A DNA stretch of 64,000 nt from assembly GCF_011683955.1 (NCBI RefSeq), contig NZ_JAAQPI010000014.1, positions 1 through 64,000 of the forward strand. Reading direction: 5' to 3'. Below, one piece after another: positions 42,163 through 51,082 of this stretch. This stretch comes from Pseudomaricurvus alkylphenolicus (GTDB taxonomy: Bacteria; Pseudomonadota; Gammaproteobacteria; Pseudomonadales; Cellvibrionaceae). Numbering within the stretch: position 1 is the first letter of the stretch; every line of letters begins with the position of its first letter. Under the pieces are notes generated by a model. That model did not search any database and was not told the origin of the DNA. It saw nothing but the letters and a program-made list of their open reading frames with translations. Made by a program: the position numbers and the translations under genes.

Positions 42163-44388
42163 ATGAAACACATGTTCAGAAAACCGCTGGCAGCTGCACT
42201 GGCGGCTTTAATGTCACCGCTGGCCATAGTCTCTCTAGACGCGACAGCCGTCATGCTTGAGGAAATTACAGTAACGGCACAGAAACGAGACGAAACTCTG
42301 TCCGACGTGCCGATTTCCATTTCAGTGATGAGTCAGGATGGGTTGGACAACTATCAGGTGGATGACCTCTTCGATGTGGCAAACTTCGTTCCCGGAATGG
42401 TCTTCAGTCGGGCGCCTGATGACGGTTTGGTACTGAGTTTTCGAGGCGTGGCGAGTGTGTCGCGAAACCAGGCCTATGAACAAGCCGTCGGTGTTTTTCT
42501 CGATGGCGTTTTCTTCGGCAAGGGGCGCCTGTATTCCGCTGGCATCTATGATCTTGAGCGCACTGAAATGATCATGGGTACGCAAAGCACATTGCTGGGT
42601 AAGAACACCAGTGTCGGCGCCATCAGCTTGGTCACTAAGAAGCCCGGAGATGAATTTGGTGGTTACGCTCAGTTCTCGGCATCGGAACACGGTGGCTACT
42701 CAGTAAAGGGTGCAGTAGACATTCCTGCGTCGGAGCGCGTCAAATTCCGGCTGGCGGGCTACTACTCCGAACTGGAAGGCGCCACCAAGAACATCGAGAC
42801 CGGCAATAACGTACCCATTGACGATAATTATTCGCTGCGCTTTTCTACTCGCTGGGACGTGAGTGATGATGTCGGCGTGGATTTTATGTTCCAGACCGGG
42901 CAAGACAATAAGACCGGAGATACCTTCCAGATTGATGCTGACCCCAATGGGCTGGCGGCGGCATTGGGCATAGGGGATCTGAAGCTGGATGACAAGGTCA
43001 GCAAGTCTACCGCCTTTGGTCCGGGTGGTGGTGACAGTTCTCACGATACCGACAGTCAGATTGCGAACCTGGTCGTCACCTGGGATCTGGCCAACCACCA
43101 GATCACCTCCCAGAGTACCTACGCCAGCTACGATCTCGCGTTCTTCGATGACGTTGATCTGCAACCGGGGGATTATCTTTCCTTTATTCGCGAGGAAGAA
43201 TATTCGCAATTCAGTCAGGAGTTTCGTATCGCCTCCACCAATGGCGAAACGTTGGACTATATGGCGGGCATCTACTATTTCAGCAGTGACTGGGAGTCTG
43301 AGGAGGTATCTTTCTGGGGTTATCCAGGTAATCCACCGGTTGCCGTCGGACCGCTGGTGCCGGGTGATTTGTTCAATGGGCCGATCTTTAACACCATTGA
43401 ACAAGATGTGGAGTATCTGGCCATGTTTGTCAGTGGCACCTGGCACATCAGTGAACAGTTGCGGTTGGCTGCTGGTCTGCGCTACGCCGAGGAAGAGAAA
43501 GACGCGGTGATGGCTCGTTCGCCCATTGAGCCGGCAACCCCGGCGCAGGGCAGCTTGTTTGCTCCCTACACCTTTTGGAATACGGTAGCCAACCCTCCGT
43601 TTGCGGCAACGCCCCTGCATTACTCGGAATATATGCTGAACGGCAACCTGAATCTGCAATATGATCTGACTCCGGATTCGATGCTGTATGCCTCTTATGG
43701 TAATGGCACCAAAACCGGTGGGTTTGCAGAGTCCAATACTATCGCGAGCGGGAATCCGGAGTTGGAGGCGAGACTGGACGCCGAGACCGTTGATAACTAC
43801 GAAATCGGTCTCAAATCCACGCTGCTGGGCGGCGCGGCGCAGCTCAATGTTGCTCTTTTCTATATCGATATTGCCGACCTGCAGAAAACGCTGTTCACGG
43901 GCACTGAATTTGTAACCGGCAACGCCGATGCCGATTCATCAGGTGTGGATATTTCCGGAAACTGGCGGGTCAATGAACAGTGGTCAATAAATGCCGGTGC
44001 CGTATACGCCGATGCAAAGGAGAAAGAGTCCGGTCTCAAACTTGATATCGCACCGCAATGGACAGCCAACCTCGGCTTGCAACTGGATTACGCCATATCC
44101 AGCAATCTGTTGTTCGGACTGAGTGGCAACCTTCGCTACCGCAGCGGCCAGTACAGCCAGCCAAAGGAGGGCATACCGGAAGGTGACAGCCTGACAACCC
44201 TGGATGTAACCGCCTCCCTGTCCAGCGCCGACGAAACCTGGAAGTTGTCCCTGATCGGTCGCAATGTCAACAATGATATTGCACAGGAGTTTGGTTATCC
44301 CTTTACCCATCCCGCCGCATCGGGGGTAGTGAGTTCCGCGTCCAATGCTCTTCGAACCTACCTTGTGCAGTTTACCTACAATTTTTGA
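42163..44388 (+). CDS. TonB-dependent outer-membrane receptor with divergent plug motif
   Basis: This 741-residue receptor has AAGGAGG seven bases before the ATG. The leader MKHMFRKPLAAALAALMSPLAI is followed by the TonB-box-like LEEITVTAQKRDE. The plug segment reads MIMGTQSTLLGKNTSVGAIS, against EVLRGPQGTLYGRNATGGAI in the other receptors here, so it belongs to a different branch. The barrel ends FTYNF. An intrinsic terminator follows before the Rieske gene. It lies downstream of an MFS gene, suggesting tandem outer- and inner-membrane uptake. Confidence 0.9.
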   Translation: MKHMFRKPLAAALAALMSPLAIVSLDATAVMLEEITVTAQKRDETLSDVPISISVMSQDGLDNYQVDDLFDVANFVPGMVFSRAPDDGLVLSFRGVASVSRNQAYEQAVGVFLDGVFFGKGRLYSAGIYDLERTEMIMGTQSTLLGKNTSVGAISLVTKKPGDEFGGYAQFSASEHGGYSVKGAVDIPASERVKFRLAGYYSELEGATKNIETGNNVPIDDNYSLRFSTRWDVSDDVGVDFMFQTGQDNKTGDTFQIDADPNGLAAALGIGDLKLDDKVSKSTAFGPGGGDSSHDTDSQIANLVVTWDLANHQITSQSTYASYDLAFFDDVDLQPGDYLSFIREEEYSQFSQEFRIASTNGETLDYMAGIYYFSSDWESEEVSFWGYPGNPPVAVGPLVPGDLFNGPIFNTIEQDVEYLAMFVSGTWHISEQLRLAAGLRYAEEEKDAVMARSPIEPATPAQGSLFAPYTFWNTVANPPFAATPLHYSEYMLNGNLNLQYDLTPDSMLYASYGNGTKTGGFAESNTIASGNPELEARLDAETVDNYEIGLKSTLLGGAAQLNVALFYIDIADLQKTLFTGTEFVTGNADADSSGVDISGNWRVNEQWSINAGAVYADAKEKESGLKLDIAPQWTANLGLQLDYAISSNLLFGLSGNLRYRSGQYSQPKEGIPEGDSLTTLDVTASLSSADETWKLSLIGRNVNNDIAQEFGYPFTHPAASGVVSSASNALRTYLVQFTYNF

Positions 44389-44438
44389 GTGTCGATATCG
44401 AAATCGACGCGATGACCGATTTCTCTCTGCGACTGATT

Positions 44439-44462
44439 GCCTCCTTCGGGAGGCATTTTTTT
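44439..44462 (+). terminator. Rho-independent terminator after the TonB receptor
   Basis: GCCTCC and GGAGGC (44439-44444 / 44449-44454) flank a stable TTCG tetraloop and are followed by A and seven T residues. It lies 51 bases after the receptor stop and 40 bases before the Rieske gene start. Confidence 0.88.
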
Positions 44463-44501
44463 AGACACGACCTTTTTTATTTCAATCCAAAGGGGATTGC
44501 T

Positions 44502-45539
44502 ATGTTTGTCAGAAATAGCTGGTATGTTATTGGTGGGTCAGATGAAGTGACAACAACTCCATTAGCCAGAAAAATCTTGGGAGATTCCGTGGTGATTTAT
44601 CGGAACCTCAGCGGCCGCCCAGTGGCTTTGGAAGATCGTTGCCCTCACCGGCATCTTCCGCTCTCAATGGGAACTGTTCAGGGTGACGAAATTCGTTGTG
44701 GCTATCACGGGATGAAATTTGATGCCTCCGGAGAATGCGTTGAGGTACCGAATCAAGACAATATTCCCAACAAAGCCTGCGTTCGGGCTTATCCAGTGGA
44801 AGAGCGATTTGGCTGGATATGGATTTGGACGGGCGATAAAGACGAGGCGGACGTGTCGCTAATTCCAGATTTCTCCGTAATGTCTCGACCGGACCGAAAA
44901 TCGGTAGGAAAGACTAACTATGTCAAGGCAAATTATCAGTTGGTGACTGATAATCTGATGGACCTTAGTCATGTGGCCTTTGTTCACACAACAACCATTG
45001 GCAACAATGAAATGGGCGAAAAAGGAAGCATGAGATTGACACCCACAGAAGCTGGTGTCCGAGTAGTACGTCATATCAACGACGTACCTCCTCCGCCAAC
45101 ATACCTTCGTACCAAACAACTGCCAATCGGAAAAAATATCGATCGCTGGAATGTTATCGAATTTATGGCGCCTTGTTTCATCATAATCCACGTAGGGGGA
45201 AAGGTGGCTGGCTGTGGTGCGTTGGATGGCGACTATGAGGGGGGATTGAATATGTGGGTGTGTAATGCCATGACTCCAGAAACTGAAACCAGTACACATT
45301 ACTTCTGGGCATCCGTCAGAGAGTTCGCTTTGGATAGCACAGAAGTAGATGACCTGTTATTTTCCAATGTTAGTGAAGCATTCGAAGAAGACAGAGTCGT
45401 TCTCGAGACTCAACAGCGTGTTATTGCCGAGTGTGGTGATTCTTGGTCTTCAGCTCTTAAGGCGGATGCAGGATGCTTGCAGGCGCGTCGGGTAGTGGAT
45501 CGGCTCCTGCGGGAAGAACGTCATAAAACGGAACAATAG
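44502..45539 (+). CDS. VanA-like Rieske oxygenase (aromatic O-demethylase / hydroxylase)
   Basis: This 345-residue Rieske non-haem iron oxygenase has AAGGGGA before the ATG. The Rieske ligands are Cys47/His49 and Cys66/His69, in the same positions as in VanA. NLMDLSHVAFVH supplies iron ligands His157 and His162. The length and single-subunit architecture fit vanillate-demethylase-type enzymes. It has diverged clearly from the vanA at 14 kb (for instance SMRLTPTEAGVRVVRH in place of the VanA region), so the substrate probably differs. No reductase gene is adjacent. A terminator stands just upstream, so it needs its own promoter. Its codons look more A/T-rich than those of its neighbours. Confidence 0.88.
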   Translation: MFVRNSWYVIGGSDEVTTTPLARKILGDSVVIYRNLSGRPVALEDRCPHRHLPLSMGTVQGDEIRCGYHGMKFDASGECVEVPNQDNIPNKACVRAYPVEERFGWIWIWTGDKDEADVSLIPDFSVMSRPDRKSVGKTNYVKANYQLVTDNLMDLSHVAFVHTTTIGNNEMGEKGSMRLTPTEAGVRVVRHINDVPPPPTYLRTKQLPIGKNIDRWNVIEFMAPCFIIIHVGGKVAGCGALDGDYEGGLNMWVCNAMTPETETSTHYFWASVREFALDSTEVDDLLFSNVSEAFEEDRVVLETQQRVIAECGDSWSSALKADAGCLQARRVVDRLLREERHKTEQ

Positions 45540-45544
45540 TCAAA

Positions 45545-45568
45545 GCGGCATACTTATTGGTATGCCGC
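45545..45568. terminator. Hairpin between converging Rieske and TonB receptor genes
   Basis: GCGGCATAC (45545-45553) and GTATGCCGC (45560-45568) form a perfect 9-bp stem with a six-base loop, starting five bases after the Rieske stop. T-runs are short on both strands, so termination is plausible but not certain. Confidence 0.55.
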
Positions 45569-45593
45569 CCTGCCGTTAATCCAATGAAACTAG

Positions 45594-47774
45594 CTAAAAC
45601 TTGTAGCCCAGGGTGGCACCATAGGTTGCTGGTTCCTGCAACGTCGCCGTGCGCATATGGCCCAGCGCAGCAGAGCCCACGTTGATATGTGAGATAATAT
45701 CGTCATTGCCCAGATTTCTTCCCCATAGGTTGATTGACCAGCGGTCGTCGTGGGTTTTCAAGACGACATTGGCGTTGATCACAAAGGTTTCGTCCTGATG
45801 GGCGATATCCTCCTGGAACTCATTAAACCAGCGTTCTGTCGTATAGATACCCTGCAGCTTGAACTTGGCCGACCAGTTGGAGGAGATGTCCAGCTCGTAT
45901 TGAAGCGACAGATCAGTATTCAGCTCTGGAGTGTTAGGCAAACTATTGCCCTTGAGATTGACATCGACTCCGGGTTCGAAAGTGGTGTTCTGCGTTTGGA
46001 AGTCATTGAACTGGGAATCGATGTAAGCAATATTGAGCTGTGCGGTCAGGCCCTGGGTCAGGCGCGCGATGGATTCAAACTCCAATCCCTGCGTCTCCGC
46101 CTCAGCGGCGTTAACCGTAACCAAAGTACCATTGATCGGCCGCTGGACCTGCAGATCTTCAATGGTGGCGTGGAAAACAGTCGCGTTAATCTGCAGGCGA
46201 TCGTCCCACCACTGGCTCTTCATGCCAATTTCGTAACTCTGAATGTATTCCGGGTCAACGGGGGCACCGGCATTACCAACGTTCATGACACCGGTTTTAT
46301 AGCCCCGGGATGCGGTTGCATAAAAGAAAAGGTCATTGGCGGGTGTGTATTCCACGGTGAACGTCGGTGTCCAGGCATCCCATGTTTGATGGCGGTCAAT
46401 GGGAAGCACGACAGGTGGCAGTTGAAAGGGAGGTCCGGGTGGGATAGTAAAGCCGGTATCGGATTTCTCATCTTCGCTATAACGCAGCCCTGCATTGATG
46501 GACCATTGTTGATTGAGGTCCCAGGTAGAGTTGACAAATGCCGCCCAAGACTCGCTTTCTTGCGATCCCTCAAACTGGATCAGCGGTCGCCCTGCCGCGA
46601 GATGTCCGAGAGAGCCAGGTAGGTACTGGCCCGCGTCTATGTCTTCGGAAAAATAGTAAAGTCCAAACATTGTGGAGTGCCGTTCGCCGATCCAGGTCAG
46701 TTGCAACTCCTCGCTGTATTGGGTTGAACTCTCGTGATTGTCACTCTCGAGCAAAACAACGGGAGTGCCATTAAGGTCAATGGTCCCGGTGCGATCCATA
46801 TCCAGATAGTTGGAGAGCGACTTCAGCGACAGGTTCTCACTCAAGTCCCAGATTAGCTCCAGTGTATAGCTGTCAATTTCCTTGGTTGCACGTATATCAA
46901 CTTCGGAGTTCAAGTCTCGGGTGTCGTGGGCGATGCTGCCGCCCATGGCGATTTCGGGCACGGCCACCTCGGGATTGCCACCCCCGAGCATGTGGAACGC
47001 GCCGCTACCGTCGTCGGATTCGTAGTGGGTGGCAGAGAGAAAGGCAGAAAAGACGTCACTGCCGATGAAACTCAATCCCAGCCGGAAGCTTTCATCGTTG
47101 GTGTCATCAAGATCCTTCCCGGTTGGCAGGTTTTCGCCAAAGCCATCGCGGTCTTGAGTACGAAACGCAATTCGCCCGAGTAGAGCGTTGTCGATCAGAG
47201 TCCCGCTCAGAGCACCTTGTAATTCCATCAGGTTATAGTTGCCTGCAGTCACTTTGGCATACCCCTCAAACTCCTCGGTAGGCCGTTTGCTCATCACATT
47301 TAGTGACCCGCCGGTGGCATTGCGGCCATAGAGTGAGCCTTGCGGTCCACGCAGTACTTCGATGCGTTCGAGGTCGTAGAAGCTGCTGATTTGCGCCGCC
47401 GGGCGTGATACCACTGCACCATCGACGTGAAACGCGACACTCGGTTCTCCGCCGGAGGCGAAGTTGGTGAGGCCGATACCTCGGATATAAACTCGCGCTG
47501 TTCCGAGCGCCGTGGAGACCTGAAGGCTGGGCGCCTGCGATTGCAAGTCAAGTACCGAGGTTATACGTTCTTCAGCAAGTTCCTCTCCAGCCAGGGACGT
47601 GACTGAAACGGCTGCGTCCTGCAAGCTCTCTTCGCGTTTCTGTGCAGTAACGATTATCTCCTCTAGCCTCAGAGTGCTTTCGGCTGTCACAGTTGCTGGT
47701 ATCGACAAAGCGATAGATAGAGGCAGTAGCGCCAGGGACCTTGAATGCGGCCAGGAGCATCGGAGTTTGTTCAT
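45594..47774 (-). CDS. TonB-dependent outer-membrane receptor (divergent from LysR regulator)
   Basis: This 726-residue receptor has GGGAGAG five bases before its ATG at 47774. The signal sequence (LALLPLSIALSIPATVTA) is followed by LEEIIVTAQKREES. The plug has the canonical IEVLRGPQGSLYGRNATGGSLNVM. The barrel ends LGYKF. Overall it is close in style to the receptor of the hydroxycinnamate cluster (both have SVAFHVDG/SVGMHFDG plug segments). It is transcribed away from the LysR gene, with repeated operator-like sites in the 359-base gap, so LysR control is likely. Confidence 0.9.
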   Translation of the reverse strand: MNKLRCSWPHSRSLALLPLSIALSIPATVTAESTLRLEEIIVTAQKREESLQDAAVSVTSLAGEELAEERITSVLDLQSQAPSLQVSTALGTARVYIRGIGLTNFASGGEPSVAFHVDGAVVSRPAAQISSFYDLERIEVLRGPQGSLYGRNATGGSLNVMSKRPTEEFEGYAKVTAGNYNLMELQGALSGTLIDNALLGRIAFRTQDRDGFGENLPTGKDLDDTNDESFRLGLSFIGSDVFSAFLSATHYESDDGSGAFHMLGGGNPEVAVPEIAMGGSIAHDTRDLNSEVDIRATKEIDSYTLELIWDLSENLSLKSLSNYLDMDRTGTIDLNGTPVVLLESDNHESSTQYSEELQLTWIGERHSTMFGLYYFSEDIDAGQYLPGSLGHLAAGRPLIQFEGSQESESWAAFVNSTWDLNQQWSINAGLRYSEDEKSDTGFTIPPGPPFQLPPVVLPIDRHQTWDAWTPTFTVEYTPANDLFFYATASRGYKTGVMNVGNAGAPVDPEYIQSYEIGMKSQWWDDRLQINATVFHATIEDLQVQRPINGTLVTVNAAEAETQGLEFESIARLTQGLTAQLNIAYIDSQFNDFQTQNTTFEPGVDVNLKGNSLPNTPELNTDLSLQYELDISSNWSAKFKLQGIYTTERWFNEFQEDIAHQDETFVINANVVLKTHDDRWSINLWGRNLGNDDIISHINVGSAALGHMRTATLQEPATYGATLGYKF

Positions 47775-47952
47775 TGTACTCTCCCATCGGAATTCCTTAT
47801 TGTGTTTTGAGCGGCGATCAATTGACATCACCTGCTCTCTTGTACTACATCGGGCATTGAAATTAGTGCTCTGCGCTATTTGGGATTGCGCAAGGTTAAT
47901 GTAGTAAGCGCTTCGGACTCCGTTAAGATGTCAATATCAGGATCACGATATC

Positions 47953-48059
47953 ATTTTTCAATCGCAAGGCTATCGACACTCAGTAATATTTCAATAGCGC
48001 GGTAAATATGACCCGCCAGTCGCACCGAAAAATCAGAACGGGTTGCTATTTTCAATAGC
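47953..48059. promoter_or_regulatory. Candidate LysR operator region with three repeated sites
   Basis: Three related sequences occur in the divergent gap: ATTTTTCAATCGC (47953-47965), ATATTTCAATAGC (47986-47998) and ATTTTCAATAGC (48048-48059). The last lies in a perfect palindrome, TGCTATT-TTC-AATAGCA (48044-48060). The first two are 33 bases apart, about three helical turns. LysR regulators bind such interrupted palindromes next to their own gene and the divergent target. The rest of the 47775-48133 gap holds no gene. Confidence 0.55.
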
Positions 48060-48133
48060 ATCGATATTAGAGTGTTGCCATGTGATAGAAATCGGCTACA
48101 ATTTTTTGATATCGATAACAATCAGGAATCGCC

Positions 48134-49042
48134 ATGAAACTCAATCAGGTACGCGACCTTATCGCTGTCGCCGAACGCGGTAGCCTGCGCTCAGCGGCTC
48201 GATACCTTGGTGTAGCACAGCCCGCCATTACTCGCAGCATCCGAGAATTGGAAAAAGAACTGGATGTCACTTTGTTTGAAAGGCTGCCAAAGGGCGTGGT
48301 TCTGACCCCCATGGGAGAGATTTTTCTGCAGCGAGCCAAGGCGGCACAATGTGAACTGGATCGTGCTAAAGAGGAATTGCATCAGTATAAGGGGGGCTCT
48401 GGAGGCAAGGTGTCGGTGTGTTTGTCCACTGCTTCACACATTGCTTTGTTGCACAACACATTGGAACCTTTTCGCTCCCGCTACCGTGAAGCCTTACTGG
48501 ATATTACGGAAGGTTTGTTCGCGAGCGCGGAAGCCGGCCTGAAAGGGGGAGAACTGGATCTCTATGTTGGCCCGCTGTCGGAGGACAAAGTATCCAGCGA
48601 ATTCATCGTCGAAAAATTGCTGGATAACGAGAGAGTCGTTTTCTGCCGCAAGGGACACGCATTGGCCGATTCCGATTCTCTGGGGGACTTGTGCGACGCT
48701 GATTGGATATCCACTGCAGTTACCCTTCGAGCAGATGCCGAGCTTTCGCCACTGTTCCAAAAATACGGTTTCAAAACTCCGAGAATTGCTCTCTATGCCC
48801 ATTCAGCCTTGACAATGATGACGGCTGCGGCTGGTTCAGACCTGTTGACCATGCTGCCAAAACAGTGGGTGCAGTTTTCCTGGGCCCAAAGTCTGTTACA
48901 TCGTATTAAGGTCAAAGAGCACCTTGAGGCACCGGCCATGTATATGGTCAGAAGGGCAAGCCTGCCACTGACACCTGCGGCGGAGTACTTCGGTGATATG
49001 ATACGCCGAGCGAGTGTCGCCTTGGAGGCGAGTGCCGTATGA
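48134..49042 (+). CDS. LysR-family transcriptional regulator
   Basis: This 302-residue protein has an N-terminal winged helix-turn-helix (LNQVRDLIAVAERGSLRSAARYLGVAQPAITRSIRELE). A linker helix and a two-lobed substrate-binding domain (about residues 90-295) follow, the usual LysR architecture and length. AGGAA lies before the ATG. It is divergent from a TonB receptor and followed by a lipoprotein amidohydrolase whose gene may be cotranscribed. Sequence repeats in the divergent gap are the probable operator. The inducer is unknown. Confidence 0.92.
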   Translation: MKLNQVRDLIAVAERGSLRSAARYLGVAQPAITRSIRELEKELDVTLFERLPKGVVLTPMGEIFLQRAKAAQCELDRAKEELHQYKGGSGGKVSVCLSTASHIALLHNTLEPFRSRYREALLDITEGLFASAEAGLKGGELDLYVGPLSEDKVSSEFIVEKLLDNERVVFCRKGHALADSDSLGDLCDADWISTAVTLRADAELSPLFQKYGFKTPRIALYAHSALTMMTAAAGSDLLTMLPKQWVQFSWAQSLLHRIKVKEHLEAPAMYMVRRASLPLTPAAEYFGDMIRRASVALEASAV

Positions 49043-49166
49043 TAACAAACGGCTATCAATAGCGGCAAAGTGCTGTCTTGTCGAGATCCGCAGTCGGGTT
49101 GTATTGTCTGTAGTCAAGCTGTTGCACGCGATGCGACCTACCGACTCATCAAGCGGGTTATTTTCT

Positions 49167-50729
49167 ATGATATTCCGATTGTCTTCACTTTTCGGACGCC
49201 ATACGACGTTCATTTTTGTTCTAGTGCTGCCGGTCCTGCATTTAGCGGGGTGTTCCAGGCCGACGCCAGACGCCAACACGGCTCAGATGTTTTCGAACGT
49301 CCAGAATTCGAACTCTACATCGCTGGTGCTGGAGCGGATTAACGTCGTCGACGTTAGAAATGGATCGGTGCTTGAAGAACAAACGGTGGTCATTGCTGGC
49401 GGTAGCATTCGCTCTATTCAACCAAGCCACACGGTCAGTGGCCTCAAGGGGCAGCGCATAGATGCTGACGGCAAATACCTGATTCCGGGCTTCAACGACA
49501 TGCACGCGCACGTGTTATCCTCTGAAGATCCCGAACGCAGCCTGTCACTGATGTTAGCGCATGGCGTCACCGGTTTTCGACAGATGAGCGCGAGTGAGTC
49601 GCTGTTGCAACAGCGCTTGCGGAACGGGCGCTATCTGTCAAAAAACCAGGCACCGGATCTACTGGCAATGTCCGGTCCTATTGTCACCCGCCTGACAGTA
49701 AGAACAAAACAGCAGGCCCTGCAGGAGGTCGAGCGGCAGGAGGCATTGGGCGCGGACTTTATCAAGGTCGTGGACAGCAGCCCGGAGTCACTGGTTGCTT
49801 TACTGAAGGCTGCCAAGGCTCGCAGTATTCCCGTCGCGGGCCACCTGCCGGAATCCGTCAATGAGACCCTGGCGGCGAATATTGGCATGAAGTCGATTGA
49901 ACATCTGGGGCCGAGGAGCAGCGTGGTGATGGGCTGCTCGAATCTCGAAGAGGCGCTGCGTGAGAAAATTGCCAACAATCCTCACAGCGGTCCGCCCGAG
50001 TTACCCGCCTGGTTGGCGTCATTGATCAAGCCCCTCACAGATCGCATGTTCCGAAAAATTGTGGTCAACCCCTACATCGTGTCTACGCCGACTGATTTCG
50101 ACATCATGAACCGCATTCTTACATCATTCGATGAACAGAAATGTGTCCAATTTGCACAACAGCTGGCGTTGCAGGATACCTGGCAAGTACCGACTCTGGT
50201 TCGCATTCGTACCATGTCTTATGGCGGCGATGCCGATTACCGATCGAGTCCGGATCTGCGTTTTGTGTCGTCCGAAACCCTTGCGAGCTGGAACTCGGTT
50301 GCCGACGAGTTTACTTCAGAGCTGTCGAGTGAACAGAGAGCCACGCTGGAACAGTTTTTCGAATTGCAGGCAATCATCACGGCAATCCTCGCCGAGCAGG
50401 GTGTGAAAATGCTGGCCGGTAGCGACGTCGGCGGCGGCTGGCTGGTTCCAGGTATCAGCCTTCATGAAGAATTCGATCTTCTGGATGCGGCGGGTGTCCA
50501 GCCGCTACGGGTGTTGAAGATGGCCACAGCTGATGCAGCGGCTTTCCTGGAGCTGGGTGACGAGCTGGGGCTGGTGGAGGTTGGCAAGCGTGCAAACTTG
50601 GTGTTACTTGATCGCAATCCATTGCAACGTGTGAGCAACTTGCATGGTGTCCATGCAGTTATTCGAGCGGGTAACTATTATGATCGGGATGAACTCCAGC
50701 GTCTGAAAGTATCCGCACAATACCGCTAA
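49167..50729 (+). CDS. Lipoprotein amidohydrolase (imidazolonepropionase-like)
   Basis: This protein of about 520 residues starts MIFRLSSLFGRHTT. It has a lipoprotein signal (FVLVLPVLHLAGC), so it is periplasmic and membrane-anchored. The metal motif FNDMHAHV, the AGHLPESV strand and LAGSDVGGGWLVPGISLHEE match the Amidohydrolase_1 family of imidazolonepropionase- and prolidase-like proteins. The closing LVEVGKRANLVLLDRNPL is the family's C-terminal barrel. The start is uncertain, with no good ribosome-binding site at any upstream ATG. It follows the LysR gene, and a small membrane protein gene follows four bases after the stop. The substrate is unknown. Confidence 0.82.
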   Translation: MIFRLSSLFGRHTTFIFVLVLPVLHLAGCSRPTPDANTAQMFSNVQNSNSTSLVLERINVVDVRNGSVLEEQTVVIAGGSIRSIQPSHTVSGLKGQRIDADGKYLIPGFNDMHAHVLSSEDPERSLSLMLAHGVTGFRQMSASESLLQQRLRNGRYLSKNQAPDLLAMSGPIVTRLTVRTKQQALQEVERQEALGADFIKVVDSSPESLVALLKAAKARSIPVAGHLPESVNETLAANIGMKSIEHLGPRSSVVMGCSNLEEALREKIANNPHSGPPELPAWLASLIKPLTDRMFRKIVVNPYIVSTPTDFDIMNRILTSFDEQKCVQFAQQLALQDTWQVPTLVRIRTMSYGGDADYRSSPDLRFVSSETLASWNSVADEFTSELSSEQRATLEQFFELQAIITAILAEQGVKMLAGSDVGGGWLVPGISLHEEFDLLDAAGVQPLRVLKMATADAAAFLELGDELGLVEVGKRANLVLLDRNPLQRVSNLHGVHAVIRAGNYYDRDELQRLKVSAQYR

Positions 50730-50733
50730 TCGC

Positions 50734-51030
50734 GTGCGACTGTTTGATGATGACAACAGGAACACAAGCGTGATTTCGGTTTGTGAAAAATACTACTTTG
50801 TGGTGCTTCAGGTTGTGATGATGTCCGCCATTATTTCACTGGTTCTGACTTTGACAGGCAACGGCGACAGTGGTCTGTTCTTCTCTGCGTGGATGCAGGC
50901 CTGGGGAACAGCTTTCTGGGTTGCTTTGCCCAGTATTTTTATCGCCACGCCGATAGCCCGTCGGGTTTCGTCACTTCTAATTTCAACCCGAGTCACCATC
51001 CAAAACAGATTGCGCGCAAGAAAGAGTTGA
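50734..51030 (+). CDS. Small two-helix membrane protein, DUF2798-like
   Basis: This 98-residue protein starts at a GTG four bases after the amidohydrolase stop. Two hydrophobic segments are seen (YFVVLQVVMMSAIISLVLTL and AWGTAFWVALPSIFIATPIA), with a basic tail after IARRVSSLL. The pattern of Gly/Trp in the second helix resembles DUF2798 proteins, whose function is not known. The tight spacing suggests coexpression with the amidohydrolase. The start is tentative because no strong ribosome-binding site is visible. Confidence 0.6.
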   Translation: MRLFDDDNRNTSVISVCEKYYFVVLQVVMMSAIISLVLTLTGNGDSGLFFSAWMQAWGTAFWVALPSIFIATPIARRVSSLLISTRVTIQNRLRARKS

Positions 51031-51082
51031 TTGACTCTGCTCATACACAATTCAATCTATCGCTGACTTTAAGGCATTTACC

